Shown piece by piece: positions 1 to 7,436 of a DNA stretch of 12,835 bases (positions are counted from its first letter, which is position 1; each line of letters starts with the position of its first letter). The notes beneath the pieces were generated by a model that was not told the origin of the DNA, ran no database searches, and saw nothing but the letters and a program-made list of their open reading frames with translations. This DNA comes from JAVVFH01 sp032250585. Its GTDB lineage: Bacteria; Pseudomonadota; Gammaproteobacteria; Xanthomonadales; SZUA-36. The DNA lies in NCBI GenBank assembly GCA_032250585.1, contig JAVVFH010000082.1:1-12835 (forward strand). Direction: 5' to 3'. The translations under genes were made by a program, and so were the position numbers.

Positions 1-1120
1 CTGACGTGCCAAAAACCGCCACCTTCTCGCCCGGGGCCACCCGTAGGTCAAGACCGTTCAATACCGGAGTCGCGTCCGCGAATGTGAATGTCACGTTCTC
101 CAGGCATATCGCCGCCTGCTCGTCCGCTCTTCTGCAATCCGCGCGCTCGGTCGACTCCTCATCGCCCAGTATTTCTGCGACCCGATCGAGGCTGACGCGA
201 GTCTGCTGCAGGGTCCTGACCAGTCCCAGAAGACCGGAGGCGGGGCCGTAGAGTCGGCTCTGGTAAAGGACGAAGGCGACAAAGGTGCCCAGCCCAATCG
301 TCCCGCTTTGTAACAGTTCGCCACCCAGCAGGTAGATCCAGGCCAGGCTGATCGACAACGCCAGTCCTGGCAGTTGACTTGCCGCTGATTCGGTGACCTG
401 GAACCTGAGCACTCGCCGGACCAGTTGTTTGTTCAATTCTTCAAAGGATTCCAGTTCCTGCGTTTCCGCAGAGTGAAAGCGGATTCCCCGTAGCGAGCCG
501 AGCCGTTCGGCGAGAAAATGGGACAGGTCAGCCATATTCTCCCGTATCGTCCGCGTTCCCCGCTCGATGGGACCTCGGAAAGCCGCCGTGAGAACCAGCG
601 CGAAGGCCAGGCCCAGGTAACTCCACAGAGCCAGGACGGGGGAAAGCACGACCAGAATGGCCGCGCAAAGCAGCAAGAACAGCACGTTGTGCAGAAAACC
701 GATCACGCCGTCCACCAACAGCGCCTGAATTTGCGGCATGTCCGAGCCAAACCGGCTCAGCAGGTCGCCGTGGCGAAAATGTTCCACCCCTTCGATTCGG
801 GCAAACAGGCAGTGACGAAAGAGCCTTTGCCGGATTTCAACCAGAATGCCGGCGGAGAGTCGCGCATGTACCATTCGCGACATGAATCCAACAATGACAT
901 CGGCCAGCGCCAGGGCGACCAGTGCCCCCGCAATGAGGGGAATCATGTCGTAATCACTCCGCTCGACCACCGCATCGATGAAGGCCTTGCCGATCAAGGG
1001 GGTGGACAAGGCGGCCGCGGAACCGGCGAGGCCCAGTAAAAAGAGAACGGCCAGCGTTTTTTTCCGCCGCCTGAGGTGACCGGAAAAGAGCTTCAGTGAT
1101 CCTAATCTGCTGTAGTCCAT
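1..1120 (-). CDS. qhpF: ABC exporter, fused permease/ATPase, QhpF-like (3' end outside window)
   Basis: This is a type-1 ABC exporter half-transporter with the membrane domain N-terminal and the ATPase C-terminal. About 373 residues are visible. The start ATG (MDYSRLGSLKLFSGHLRRRK) lies one base after the TAG of the upstream U32 gene, so translation is probably coupled; no clear Shine-Dalgarno site is seen. Hydrophobic stretches lie near residues 21-45, 56-78, 135-175 and 255-290. The nucleotide-binding domain begins near residue 335 (ICLENVTFTF) and the window ends at VAVFGTS, where Walker A should start, so Walker A, the signature motif and Walker B cannot be checked. In known QHNDH operons QhpF is an inner-membrane ABC protein needed to move the crosslinked gamma subunit to the periplasm; gamma here likewise has no Sec signal. 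The family call is firm. The QhpF assignment rests on operon context. Confidence 0.85.
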   Translation of the reverse strand, partial: MDYSRLGSLKLFSGHLRRRKKTLAVLFLLGLAGSAAALSTPLIGKAFIDAVVERSDYDMIPLIAGALVALALADVIVGFMSRMVHARLSAGILVEIRQRLFRHCLFARIEGVEHFRHGDLLSRFGSDMPQIQALLVDGVIGFLHNVLFLLLCAAILVVLSPVLALWSYLGLAFALVLTAAFRGPIERGTRTIRENMADLSHFLAERLGSLRGIRFHSAETQELESFEELNKQLVRRVLRFQVTESAASQLPGLALSISLAWIYLLGGELLQSGTIGLGTFVAFVLYQSRLYGPASGLLGLVRTLQQTRVSLDRVAEILGDEESTERADCRRADEQAAICLENVTFTFADATPVLNGLDLRVAPGEKVAVFGTS

Positions 1121-1121
1121 G

Positions 1122-2111
1122 CTAGGTACCCGAACTGCGCAGTGGCTTCTTCTTGCCCGATACCTGGTGATTCCACAGATCGGGGTAATAGCATGCGCGC
1201 GCATCCCGGCACAGTGACGCCGCGCCGCGGAGCGCGATCGTGGCCTCCCGGATATCGTTCGCATCCCCGCCGTTTCGGGCGATATCCCGGGCTAAGGCCG
1301 TCAGTTTGACCGAGGCGTACTTTCGTTCCAGCGAAGCTTCCCGGCCGACCACTTTCAGACTCCCGACACCCGCGGACTGCAGTACTGGAATGGCGCAAAG
1401 TCCGCAGGGGCCGAGCGGAAACCCTCTGCTGGCGTTGCAGCCGCAGTTGTTCTGTGTCCACTTGAAAAATGCGTAGCGGTCGAGCGTTCCAGGCGGCATG
1501 TCTTTCAAGCCGTCGCCATCCGCCAGACAAAAGGTGCCCGCTTCATGGGTGGTGGCGCACAGACCTTCTTCAAAAACACAGCCGTCATTGATGACGAAGG
1601 CCTCGAATTCCACCCCGTGGATCACGCATTGCCCGATCTCGGCCAGGGTCAGGTGCCTTGGCAGAATGATCCTGGAGATTCCCAGCGACCTGAAAAACCG
1701 GGAACTGGCGGCATTGGTCGAGGTGGCCAGGCTGGAGAGGTGGAGTTGCGACGCATGACCGGCATCGACCAGCGCCAACAAGAGGTCCAGATCGGCCACG
1801 ATCAGGGCGCTGATGCCCAGATTCCGCAACAACCGGGTGCCATACACCGCCAGCATTTCCACCGCCCCCGGCGGGTAATGGGGTGAGTTCAGCACAACAT
1901 GGACGGGCACCGGGGCGGCGGCCGCAACCAGTTCCTGCAGTGCTTGTTCGTTCAACACAGCCGCGGACTGCGGATGTCTGCGATTTGCCCAGGCCGACCC
2001 GAACGTCTCTTTCCATCCCGGCGGGGCCAGCCCGCAGTAAAACTCATCCGCGCCGGCCTCGCGCAGGGGACCCGCTTCGTCGGCGCTTCGCAGCGGCGAC
2101 AGGATCTTCAT
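1122..2111 (-). CDS. Peptidase U32-family protein, UbiU-like, Cys-rich (329 aa)
   Basis: U32 (PF01136-type) TIM-barrel-like protein of 329 residues, close in length to UbiU (about 331). Family hallmarks seen: N-terminal GADEFYCGL, a central SSLATSTNAAS block, SLGISRIILPRHLTLAEI, and SLKVVGREASLERKY towards the end. Eleven cysteines are present. C178 and C185 (C-x6-C) match the spacing of the first two cluster cysteines of UbiU; C195, C223, C225, C236 and C239 follow, with CGC and CGLC motifs in an insert, so a 4Fe-4S cluster is likely. It starts 37 bases after the stop of the other U32 gene, with only a weak ribosome site, and ends one base before the ABC exporter start. Known U32 members include proteases of uncertain mechanism and Fe-S hydroxylases (UbiU/V, TrhP, RlhA). 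A role in CTQ maturation of QHNDH is inferred from position; the reaction is unknown. Confidence 0.8.
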   Translation of the reverse strand: MKILSPLRSADEAGPLREAGADEFYCGLAPPGWKETFGSAWANRRHPQSAAVLNEQALQELVAAAAPVPVHVVLNSPHYPPGAVEMLAVYGTRLLRNLGISALIVADLDLLLALVDAGHASQLHLSSLATSTNAASSRFFRSLGISRIILPRHLTLAEIGQCVIHGVEFEAFVINDGCVFEEGLCATTHEAGTFCLADGDGLKDMPPGTLDRYAFFKWTQNNCGCNASRGFPLGPCGLCAIPVLQSAGVGSLKVVGREASLERKYASVKLTALARDIARNGGDANDIREATIALRGAASLCRDARACYYPDLWNHQVSGKKKPLRSSGT

Positions 2112-2148
2112 GGCTCGATGCCCAGGGGCCGAATTTCATGGCCCGAAC

Positions 2149-2976
2149 TCACGGCAGTGGCCGCTCGTGAAACACCACCCGGTCAGCCAGCGCCATGTGA
2201 CGCGAAATCCACTGCGGCGGCGCTTCGAAAAACAGAGTATTGCCCGCACGCCACAACGGTTTTTGCGTATCCCGTCGATGCTCTTGCCGACAAACACCCC
2301 GGCAAGGGGCCTTGCAACCCGATGTCAGTCCCCCGGTGAACAGGCCCTTGCCGGCCGGTGCGGCGGCAGCCTTTTCCAGGCAGTTCCTCCCGGAACTCAC
2401 GAACGTATAGGGAACATGCAAAGTGCGTTGAAGTCCGTTGCTGCCGGTACCCAGATAACCGGGTTCGAGGTCAGCATCCGATTCCACCGCGCGTACGCCG
2501 AGCGATGAGGCCAGTTTCCTGATGCCCGCGCCCCGTTCGGTATTCTCCCCCTCGGCCCGCTCGGTTTTCATGTCGAGCCGCGGGTCCCGCAACCCCCGGT
2601 TCATCAACCGGCCCATGCGCATCGGAAGGGCAGGATAAGCGTTTCGCAGCAGTTCGAAAACACCCCAGTCATTGAACGCTATAGTGGGGCACCAGCCGCG
2701 CCCGACCAGGCCGCCGAACAAACGGGACAGGCGGCCCAGCCCCCGCTGTGTCACCAGCGGTGTGAGCAACACCGCCTCCAGGCCGCGCTCTTTGCAGTAA
2801 GCGCAGAATGCTTCGGCATCGCGGGTGCCTGGCAACAGTTCCTGGCAGAATTCCGAACCAAAATAGAGCGCGGTCAGCGGGGCCTCGGGGAACAGTTTCC
2901 AAAGCGCGGCATCACAAATTTCCGCGGGGCTCCTGCAAGCGCCTTCCAGTGTGGCGATGCGCAGGCCGTATTCCAT
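2149..2976 (-). CDS. Peptidase U32-related protein, UbiV-like (275 aa)
   Basis: A 275-residue U32-related protein, shorter than its 329-residue partner, as UbiV (about 292) is shorter than UbiU. Seen: ALYFGSEFC (C44), corresponding to the YLGEAVC segment that holds C39 of UbiV; FNDWGVFELL near 101; MGRLMNRGLRDPR near 121-133, typical of the family; and a C-terminal cluster C199, C221, C225, C229 (SSGRNC ... C-x3-C-x3-C), recalling the C180/C193/C197 ligands of UbiV with a longer gap between the first two. The ATG overlaps the qhpB stop by one base (TGATG), so translation is coupled to the beta subunit. It has no signal peptide or membrane segment and should be cytoplasmic. It probably forms a heterodimer with the adjacent U32 protein; this is inferred by analogy with UbiU-UbiV. 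An annotation as peptidase would rest on family name only. Confidence 0.72.
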   Translation of the reverse strand: MEYGLRIATLEGACRSPAEICDAALWKLFPEAPLTALYFGSEFCQELLPGTRDAEAFCAYCKERGLEAVLLTPLVTQRGLGRLSRLFGGLVGRGWCPTIAFNDWGVFELLRNAYPALPMRMGRLMNRGLRDPRLDMKTERAEGENTERGAGIRKLASSLGVRAVESDADLEPGYLGTGSNGLQRTLHVPYTFVSSGRNCLEKAAAAPAGKGLFTGGLTSGCKAPCRGVCRQEHRRDTQKPLWRAGNTLFFEAPPQWISRHMALADRVVFHERPLP

Positions 2977-3995
2977 CAGAACGGCAAACGTCTGAAGTCC
3001 ATGCCGTCCACCTCCATCTGCAAGACCTTGATGGGTTTCAGGCTTTTGGCATCGTAAACGATGGTCGTCGATCCACCGCCGGAGACATAGACTTTCCCGC
3101 CATCGCTGGATACATTGATGGCGTAATGCGTGCCCCCGGGAATGGGGAGAACGGCCTCATAGCTGCGGCTTTCCAGGTCGATGACGATGAGTTCATCCAT
3201 CACCGCATACACTTTCTTTTTGTCCGGTGAGCGAATGACGCTGTAGGCAAAAACCGGCGCTCCATCGAGTCGGATATCGCTAATCTCACCGCTGCCGGTA
3301 TCGATGGATAGCAGCCCCATGAATTCAGGCGTGTAGTAATTGGCCATGAATACACCGCCATTGTCCCGGGTGTTATCCCACAGCGGCAGAATATTCCACT
3401 GTTTGTCGAACATCGGGAAGGTGTCGACGAGTTTCATTTCCTCAGCGGACACGTCGACCCTGACGATGTCCTTGCCGATGACATAGATGCTGCTGGCATT
3501 GTTCACCGAGACCAGCGCCACGGAACCCCATGGCACCTCGATACTGCGCAGAATCCGGCCGTCTTCGAGGTCGATCTGTGCCAGCACGGGAGCGGCCGCC
3601 ACAGCCTGGCCCTTTTGGGTGCTGCGGGAGACGAGGTTGACGAAAGCGCTTTTGCCGTCGGGGGCAAGGTCGAAGCCGTAGATAAATCGATCCCAGCCGT
3701 CGCTGCTGACATCGATCGTGCTCACGACCCGTTGCTCGCCAAGGTCGATCTTGTGGATAAGGTGTCGCTTGGCGGTTACATAGAGGAACTGCCTGTCGGC
3801 GCTGAAATCCGACTCCCGCAACCAGCCGTCCACCGGGATGTCCGCCACGATGGCATCTTTGTCACCATCGATAACCTGAACCATCCCGTAACCGATGTAA
3901 TAGAACATGTCTTTCGCAAAAGCGTTGCCGGCATTCATCCCCATTAAAAGTACGGCGACAGCCAGCAGGCGTGTGGTTTTGCTGCTCATAGTCAT
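2976..3995 (-). CDS. qhpB: Quinohemoprotein amine dehydrogenase beta subunit
   Basis: Periplasmic beta subunit of QHNDH, a seven-bladed beta-propeller that packs against the alpha and gamma subunits and helps form the active-site cavity. The N-terminus is a Sec signal (hydrophobic core LLAVAVLLMGM, probable cleavage after AFA, before KDMFYYIGYG). Repeated blade strands follow, such as VQVIDGDKDAIVADI, ILAPDGK-like turns, LLSIDTGSGE and YAINVSSDGGKVYVSGG; the last two resemble segments I recall from the Paracoccus beta subunit. Length (about 340) fits the family. The start is ambiguous: a GTG directly follows the qhpC stop (3998), with in-frame ATGs at 3995 and 3989; I chose 3995, and all three leave the signal peptide intact. 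The stop overlaps the next gene by one base. The call is strong from both similarity and operon position. Confidence 0.9.
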   Translation of the reverse strand: MTMSSKTTRLLAVAVLLMGMNAGNAFAKDMFYYIGYGMVQVIDGDKDAIVADIPVDGWLRESDFSADRQFLYVTAKRHLIHKIDLGEQRVVSTIDVSSDGWDRFIYGFDLAPDGKSAFVNLVSRSTQKGQAVAAAPVLAQIDLEDGRILRSIEVPWGSVALVSVNNASSIYVIGKDIVRVDVSAEEMKLVDTFPMFDKQWNILPLWDNTRDNGGVFMANYYTPEFMGLLSIDTGSGEISDIRLDGAPVFAYSVIRSPDKKKVYAVMDELIVIDLESRSYEAVLPIPGGTHYAINVSSDGGKVYVSGGGSTTIVYDAKSLKPIKVLQMEVDGMDFRRLPF

Positions 3996-3998
3996 CAC

Positions 3999-4331
3999 TC
4001 AATCGTATTTGAGTACTCGCCAGTCTCTGGCGACATTGGGGCACTGCTTGTCGAAGTCCTCGTGGTTGGTCAAACCGTCCGGCACCTGTGCCGGCCACCA
4101 GCAGTCTCCGGCGCAGCCATGAAAGTCCTTTGCCGACGACTGGCAGTTGCCAACCGGGTAGGTCGGGCGCGGGTTGGTTTCCCAGCCGGTGTCGAATATC
4201 GTGGTGCAGCCCACCGGCATGGCCGGAGGCCCTTCCTGGAGCGCCTCAACCGTTGCTTGCTCGCCCTCGGCCAATGACTGGATGGCCCGGGCCTTTTCAT
4301 TCAATGCCTGAATTGGCCTGTTCTTTTTCAT
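3999..4331 (-). CDS. qhpC: QHNDH gamma subunit precursor, CTQ-bearing peptide
   Basis: Precursor of the catalytic small subunit, 110 residues. The conserved core has VGCTTIFDTGWE, HGCAGDCWWPAQVPD and a C-terminal ARDWRVL. Aligned with the Paracoccus gamma subunit, as I recall it, every crosslink residue is present: C42-E51, C63-D69 and C77-D85 for the Cys-to-acidic thioethers, and C73-W79 for cysteine tryptophylquinone. Residues 1 to about 35 form a hydrophilic leader (MKKNRPIQALNEKARAIQSL...), somewhat longer than the 28 residues described for Paracoccus. It is not a Sec signal, as expected for a protein modified in the cytoplasm and then exported by an ABC transporter. There is an additional cysteine, C97, not in the four pairs. 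A very good ribosome site (GGGAGG, five bases before ATG) suits the high yield a structural subunit needs. It sits between qhpD and qhpB. Confidence 0.95.
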   Translation of the reverse strand: MKKNRPIQALNEKARAIQSLAEGEQATVEALQEGPPAMPVGCTTIFDTGWETNPRPTYPVGNCQSSAKDFHGCAGDCWWPAQVPDGLTNHEDFDKQCPNVARDWRVLKYD

Positions 4332-4359
4332 TTCCGCCTCCCTCGAAGAGGTTCATAAA

Positions 4360-5760
4360 TTAACATTGCGCCCGCTGCGCGAGCCGCCGGCTCATGGCCT
4401 CGATGGCACCATCCGTGCGCAGCTCGGCATAGGTCTTGATGCCCAGATCCAGCCAGCCACGAATGAAACCGCAACTGGTCCCGCGCGGCAGCCCCAGCTG
4501 GTTTTCGCGCAAGTTGTTTTCGTAGTGGCAGCCACCGGCACAAAGTGTCCTGGCCCAGCATCCGGAGCAGCTTTGGTCGCGACCCCGGTTCAGGGAACCC
4601 AGACAGGAGTTGATCCGGTCCGTATCGATCCCGCCGGTGAGGTTTCCGACGCAAAAATCCGCCTCTCCTGCCAGCCGGTGACAGGGAAACAAACTCCCCT
4701 TCGCATCCAGGGCCAGATAACCGAAACCGGCGCCGCAGGATACCGACTTGGTTTGTCCCAGGTGGAGCCGTCCCAGCACGTCGAGGATGTTGGCAAAGGG
4801 CAGAATCCGGCCCTTCTTTGCCTCATCGACAAAACGCCTGGCCAGTACGCGAAAACTGCTCAGCAATGCCGTTTCCTCGGCGGGCGTGGGCAGCAGCGCC
4901 GTGGTCACGGGGCTTACCGGGGCGATACCTACTTCATGAAAGCCAAGACCGACAAGGTGATCGAATACTTCGACCACCCGATGCCACTGATCGGGGGCAA
5001 GGGTGACTCTGGCTGCCACCGGAGCCGGCGAATCTTCGAGCAGCATGCCAAGGCGCGAGACGACGGCATCGTAACTTCCGTTTCCCAGCGCATCCGGACG
5101 GTTGCGGTCGTGGACGTGGCGCGGCCCATCCAGGCTGACTGCCACGGAAACCCGGTGTTCGTGCAGGAAATTTACAATCCCGGCATTCAGCAGGGTGCCG
5201 TTCGTGGTCAGCGAGAATTGGACTCTTTTTCCCAGTTCTCCACCGTAGGAAATCGCTTCGCGGGTGGCCGCCCGTACCGCCTGCATGTTCAACAGGGGCT
5301 CACCGCCGAAAAACACCAGCGTGACCTGCTCCCGGTCACCCGACTGATCCAGCAGATAGCGTACCGCCTCGCGAGCGGTGTCTGGGGCGAGCAGGCAGGG
5401 CGCGGCGCCATAAGTGCCCGCTTCGGCATAACAATAGGTGCAGCGAAGATTGCAGTCCTGGGCCACTTCCAGCACCAGCGTGGAAAGCGGCACCGTTCCC
5501 GGCTCGAGCCGCGGCAGCAATTGCTGTTCCCCTGAAACCGGCAACAGCACCCGTGCGTCGCGCAATCCTGCCAGAAGTTCCTGGTCAGGCAGCGGTATTT
5601 CGTCCAGATCGATGAATTCGCAACGGCGCCATCGGCACAGGGTTTCGTGTGCTTCCTCGCTCAATGCAAACAGACTGGCGTCCTCTACCGCAAAGAGGAC
5701 CGGTTCACCGGCGTTTCTGATAACCCGGTAATCCGCCCAGCAGAGAAGGTTGTCCGTCAC
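4360..5760 (-). CDS. qhpD: Radical SAM/SPASM thioether-crosslinking enzyme QhpD
   Basis: A 466-residue radical SAM enzyme that, in characterised systems, installs the three Cys-to-Asp/Glu thioether bonds in the QHNDH gamma subunit. Seen in order: an N-terminal region of about 90 residues that could bind the leader peptide; the SAM-cluster motif C103-x3-C107-x2-C110 (CNLRCTYC); FFGGEP at 150-155; SLTTNGTLL and VSLDGPRHVHD strands of the TIM barrel; and a C-terminal SPASM region with C342, C360, C370, C398, C401, C407, C411 and C430, enough for two auxiliary 4Fe-4S clusters. The start is GTG with GGAG six bases upstream, placed in the ten-base gap after qhpA; no better ATG is available. qhpC follows after 28 bases. 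It acts in the cytoplasm before export of gamma. Confidence 0.95.
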   Translation of the reverse strand: MTDNLLCWADYRVIRNAGEPVLFAVEDASLFALSEEAHETLCRWRRCEFIDLDEIPLPDQELLAGLRDARVLLPVSGEQQLLPRLEPGTVPLSTLVLEVAQDCNLRCTYCYAEAGTYGAAPCLLAPDTAREAVRYLLDQSGDREQVTLVFFGGEPLLNMQAVRAATREAISYGGELGKRVQFSLTTNGTLLNAGIVNFLHEHRVSVAVSLDGPRHVHDRNRPDALGNGSYDAVVSRLGMLLEDSPAPVAARVTLAPDQWHRVVEVFDHLVGLGFHEVGIAPVSPVTTALLPTPAEETALLSSFRVLARRFVDEAKKGRILPFANILDVLGRLHLGQTKSVSCGAGFGYLALDAKGSLFPCHRLAGEADFCVGNLTGGIDTDRINSCLGSLNRGRDQSCSGCWARTLCAGGCHYENNLRENQLGLPRGTSCGFIRGWLDLGIKTYAELRTDGAIEAMSRRLAQRAQC

Positions 5761-5770
5761 GCCGGGCTCC

Positions 5771-7345
5771 CTACTTCAGCCGTTGTATGTAGTCGGGCAC
5801 AGTAAGCACCAATAACCCTTCAGCGGTATGGGAATTGGCTCCCCGGGTGTAGTTGGCGATGACTTTGACCATGCCGGTGCCTTCGCCGCCATATTCACGG
5901 GCCGGAATGGGGTTGTAATCGGCGGTTGGCAGGTAAGTTCCATCGGCTTCGATCGGTCCGACATAGACCAGATCGTCATCGCCGGGCCGGGTTTCCTCTT
6001 CGGCCAGGCTGAACTCCGCGGCAACCGGACCCAACGTATAATCATCCCGCGGGTCGTCGGCATCGGCTCCTCTGGAATGGGCGAAAGCCTGGAACTGAAC
6101 CCCCTCCGCCGGGTAATTGACGCCACCGTTGACCCTGGCCCGGCCCATTGCCGGACTGATGCTCAGGTAATCGATGCGAGGGGCGAGCTTGAGGATGAGC
6201 TCCGGGGAAAGGCTGTCAAGGCCTTTTACACTGACGCTGGCAGAACCGTGGCCGCTACCGCGGTAGGCGAGCAACAGCTCGATTGTTTCGGGGCTGGTCG
6301 TGACAGCCTGCAGCACTTCGACATCCGCGGTGGATACGGTGACGTCCCGTGCCGTGACCTCGGGCAGTTCCATGCCTTCAATCAGGATTTTCGTTTCCTC
6401 ATCGGTCAACAGGTAGCCGGGGGTCATTCGCAGAGCCCGGCTTACCCCTGTGACGGGAAACCATGTGGAGGAGGACGTGCGGAAGTGCGGTGCCGGGTAG
6501 TGATGTTCACCGCTGATGGTGCCATCCACAAAATTGAATGCACCCATTGTCGTACTGCCGTTCTGGCGGGTACGCGTGCGCAGTGCGTAGCCGCCGTAAA
6601 GGGTGGCCTCCCCGGAAAACGTCTCAGAGGTCCCGTCGGAAAAGGCTAACGCGCCTTCCAGTGCATACTCGCCGTCACCTTCCGGTTTCAGCGAGGCGTT
6701 GCCGCGATAACTGCCCTTGCCGGGCTCCACGCCCAGAACGAACCATTCACCATCGGGAGTTGCTTCGGGCGCGGTCCATGCGCGCGTGTAGGGAAACTTT
6801 TGCGCCAGGCCCTGCAGGGCCGTATCCGCTTCGCGGCGCCAGTGCATTTCGCGCATCTGGAACATGATGGCGGGGTCGATGTAGAGATGAAAATCACGCA
6901 GCTTCGCCCAGGACGATGGCGTCCGGCGAAAGGAGTAAATCTTGGCGGCACTGTGGCAACGAACGCAGGCGGCGAACAACTGTTCCTCATCGGCACCGTT
7001 GGGTGTTTCGATCGTCTGGGGGTTGTTGAAAAGATTGATGTAGGCAACTTGCGACGCTTCTTCCGGACTGAGCATCTGAGTGGCACAAAGTTCCTTCAGT
7101 AAAGTGGCCATTTCACCGGCTTCGATTCGCATGCCATATAAGCGGTGCATGCGGTCAACAATCACCGTCCACTCTTCGGGAGTGGTGCGAATTTCCTCGA
7201 TGTGGGCTATTTTCCCGTCTTCCGCCGAGTGGCAGCCCGTGCATTTTTTCCAGACCAGGGAGCTTTTGTCAAAGGCACTTGCCGTACCGGCTGCTGCGAG
7301 CGTTACAAGAATCACGATGATCAATTTGAGCTTCGATCCATTCAT
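5771..7345 (-). CDS. qhpA: Quinohemoprotein amine dehydrogenase alpha subunit, dihaem cytochrome c
   Basis: Large periplasmic subunit of QHNDH, which passes electrons from the CTQ cofactor through two c-type haems to a soluble acceptor. I start it at the ATG at 7345 (524 residues), preceded by GAGGGAAGAAG, rather than at an in-frame TTG 24 bases upstream. The signal peptide is MNGSKLKLIIVILVTLAAAG with probable cleavage after ASA. From this start, haem sites are CTGCH at 35-39 and CVRCH at 127-131 in the N-terminal cytochrome domain (roughly 27-190). Beta-rich domains follow (for example GEWFVLGVEPGKGSYRG and ALAFSDGTSETFSGEA), matching the four-domain alpha subunit of Paracoccus and Pseudomonas. 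Length fits the family. It is the first gene of the operon; QhpD follows after ten bases. Well supported. Confidence 0.95.
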   Translation of the reverse strand: MNGSKLKLIIVILVTLAAAGTASAFDKSSLVWKKCTGCHSAEDGKIAHIEEIRTTPEEWTVIVDRMHRLYGMRIEAGEMATLLKELCATQMLSPEEASQVAYINLFNNPQTIETPNGADEEQLFAACVRCHSAAKIYSFRRTPSSWAKLRDFHLYIDPAIMFQMREMHWRREADTALQGLAQKFPYTRAWTAPEATPDGEWFVLGVEPGKGSYRGNASLKPEGDGEYALEGALAFSDGTSETFSGEATLYGGYALRTRTRQNGSTTMGAFNFVDGTISGEHHYPAPHFRTSSSTWFPVTGVSRALRMTPGYLLTDEETKILIEGMELPEVTARDVTVSTADVEVLQAVTTSPETIELLLAYRGSGHGSASVSVKGLDSLSPELILKLAPRIDYLSISPAMGRARVNGGVNYPAEGVQFQAFAHSRGADADDPRDDYTLGPVAAEFSLAEEETRPGDDDLVYVGPIEADGTYLPTADYNPIPAREYGGEGTGMVKVIANYTRGANSHTAEGLLVLTVPDYIQRLK

Positions 7346-7380
7346 CTTCTTCCCTCTGAGGGTCACCAATCACTACTGAG

Positions 7381-7398
7381 TTGCCTTTTAGAAGGCAA
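7381..7398. repeat. Perfect inverted repeat in the qhpA leader
   Basis: TTGCCTT, a four-base spacer TTAG, and AAGGCAA form an uninterrupted 7-bp inverted repeat 36 bases upstream of the qhpA start codon. It could be an operator or a short leader hairpin. No T-run follows on either strand, so an intrinsic terminator is unlikely. Function is not shown. Confidence 0.5.
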
Positions 7399-7436
7399 AG
7401 CCAACAGAAAGTACAACCCAATACTTCCAGAATCCC

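Noticed and set aside
1122..2976. Simple annotation of the two U32 proteins as collagenase-like proteases
   Set aside because: No classical protease catalytic residues can be pointed to, and the cysteine patterns fit Fe-S hydroxylase relatives at least as well. Protease function is kept only as an alternative.
4366..5535. Long plus-strand open frame of 389 codons
   Set aside because: It lies entirely antisense to qhpD, whose motifs are unmistakable, and its translation is rich in Q, R and G with no recognisable domain. It is a GC-driven shadow frame.
5828..6649. Plus-strand open frame of 273 codons antisense to qhpA
   Set aside because: No family features and no convincing ribosome site. 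It mirrors the coding constraint of the dihaem subunit gene.
7346..7369. TTG start extending qhpA by eight residues
   Set aside because: The ATG at 7345 has a good Shine-Dalgarno match and begins a typical signal peptide. The extension adds charged residues before it.
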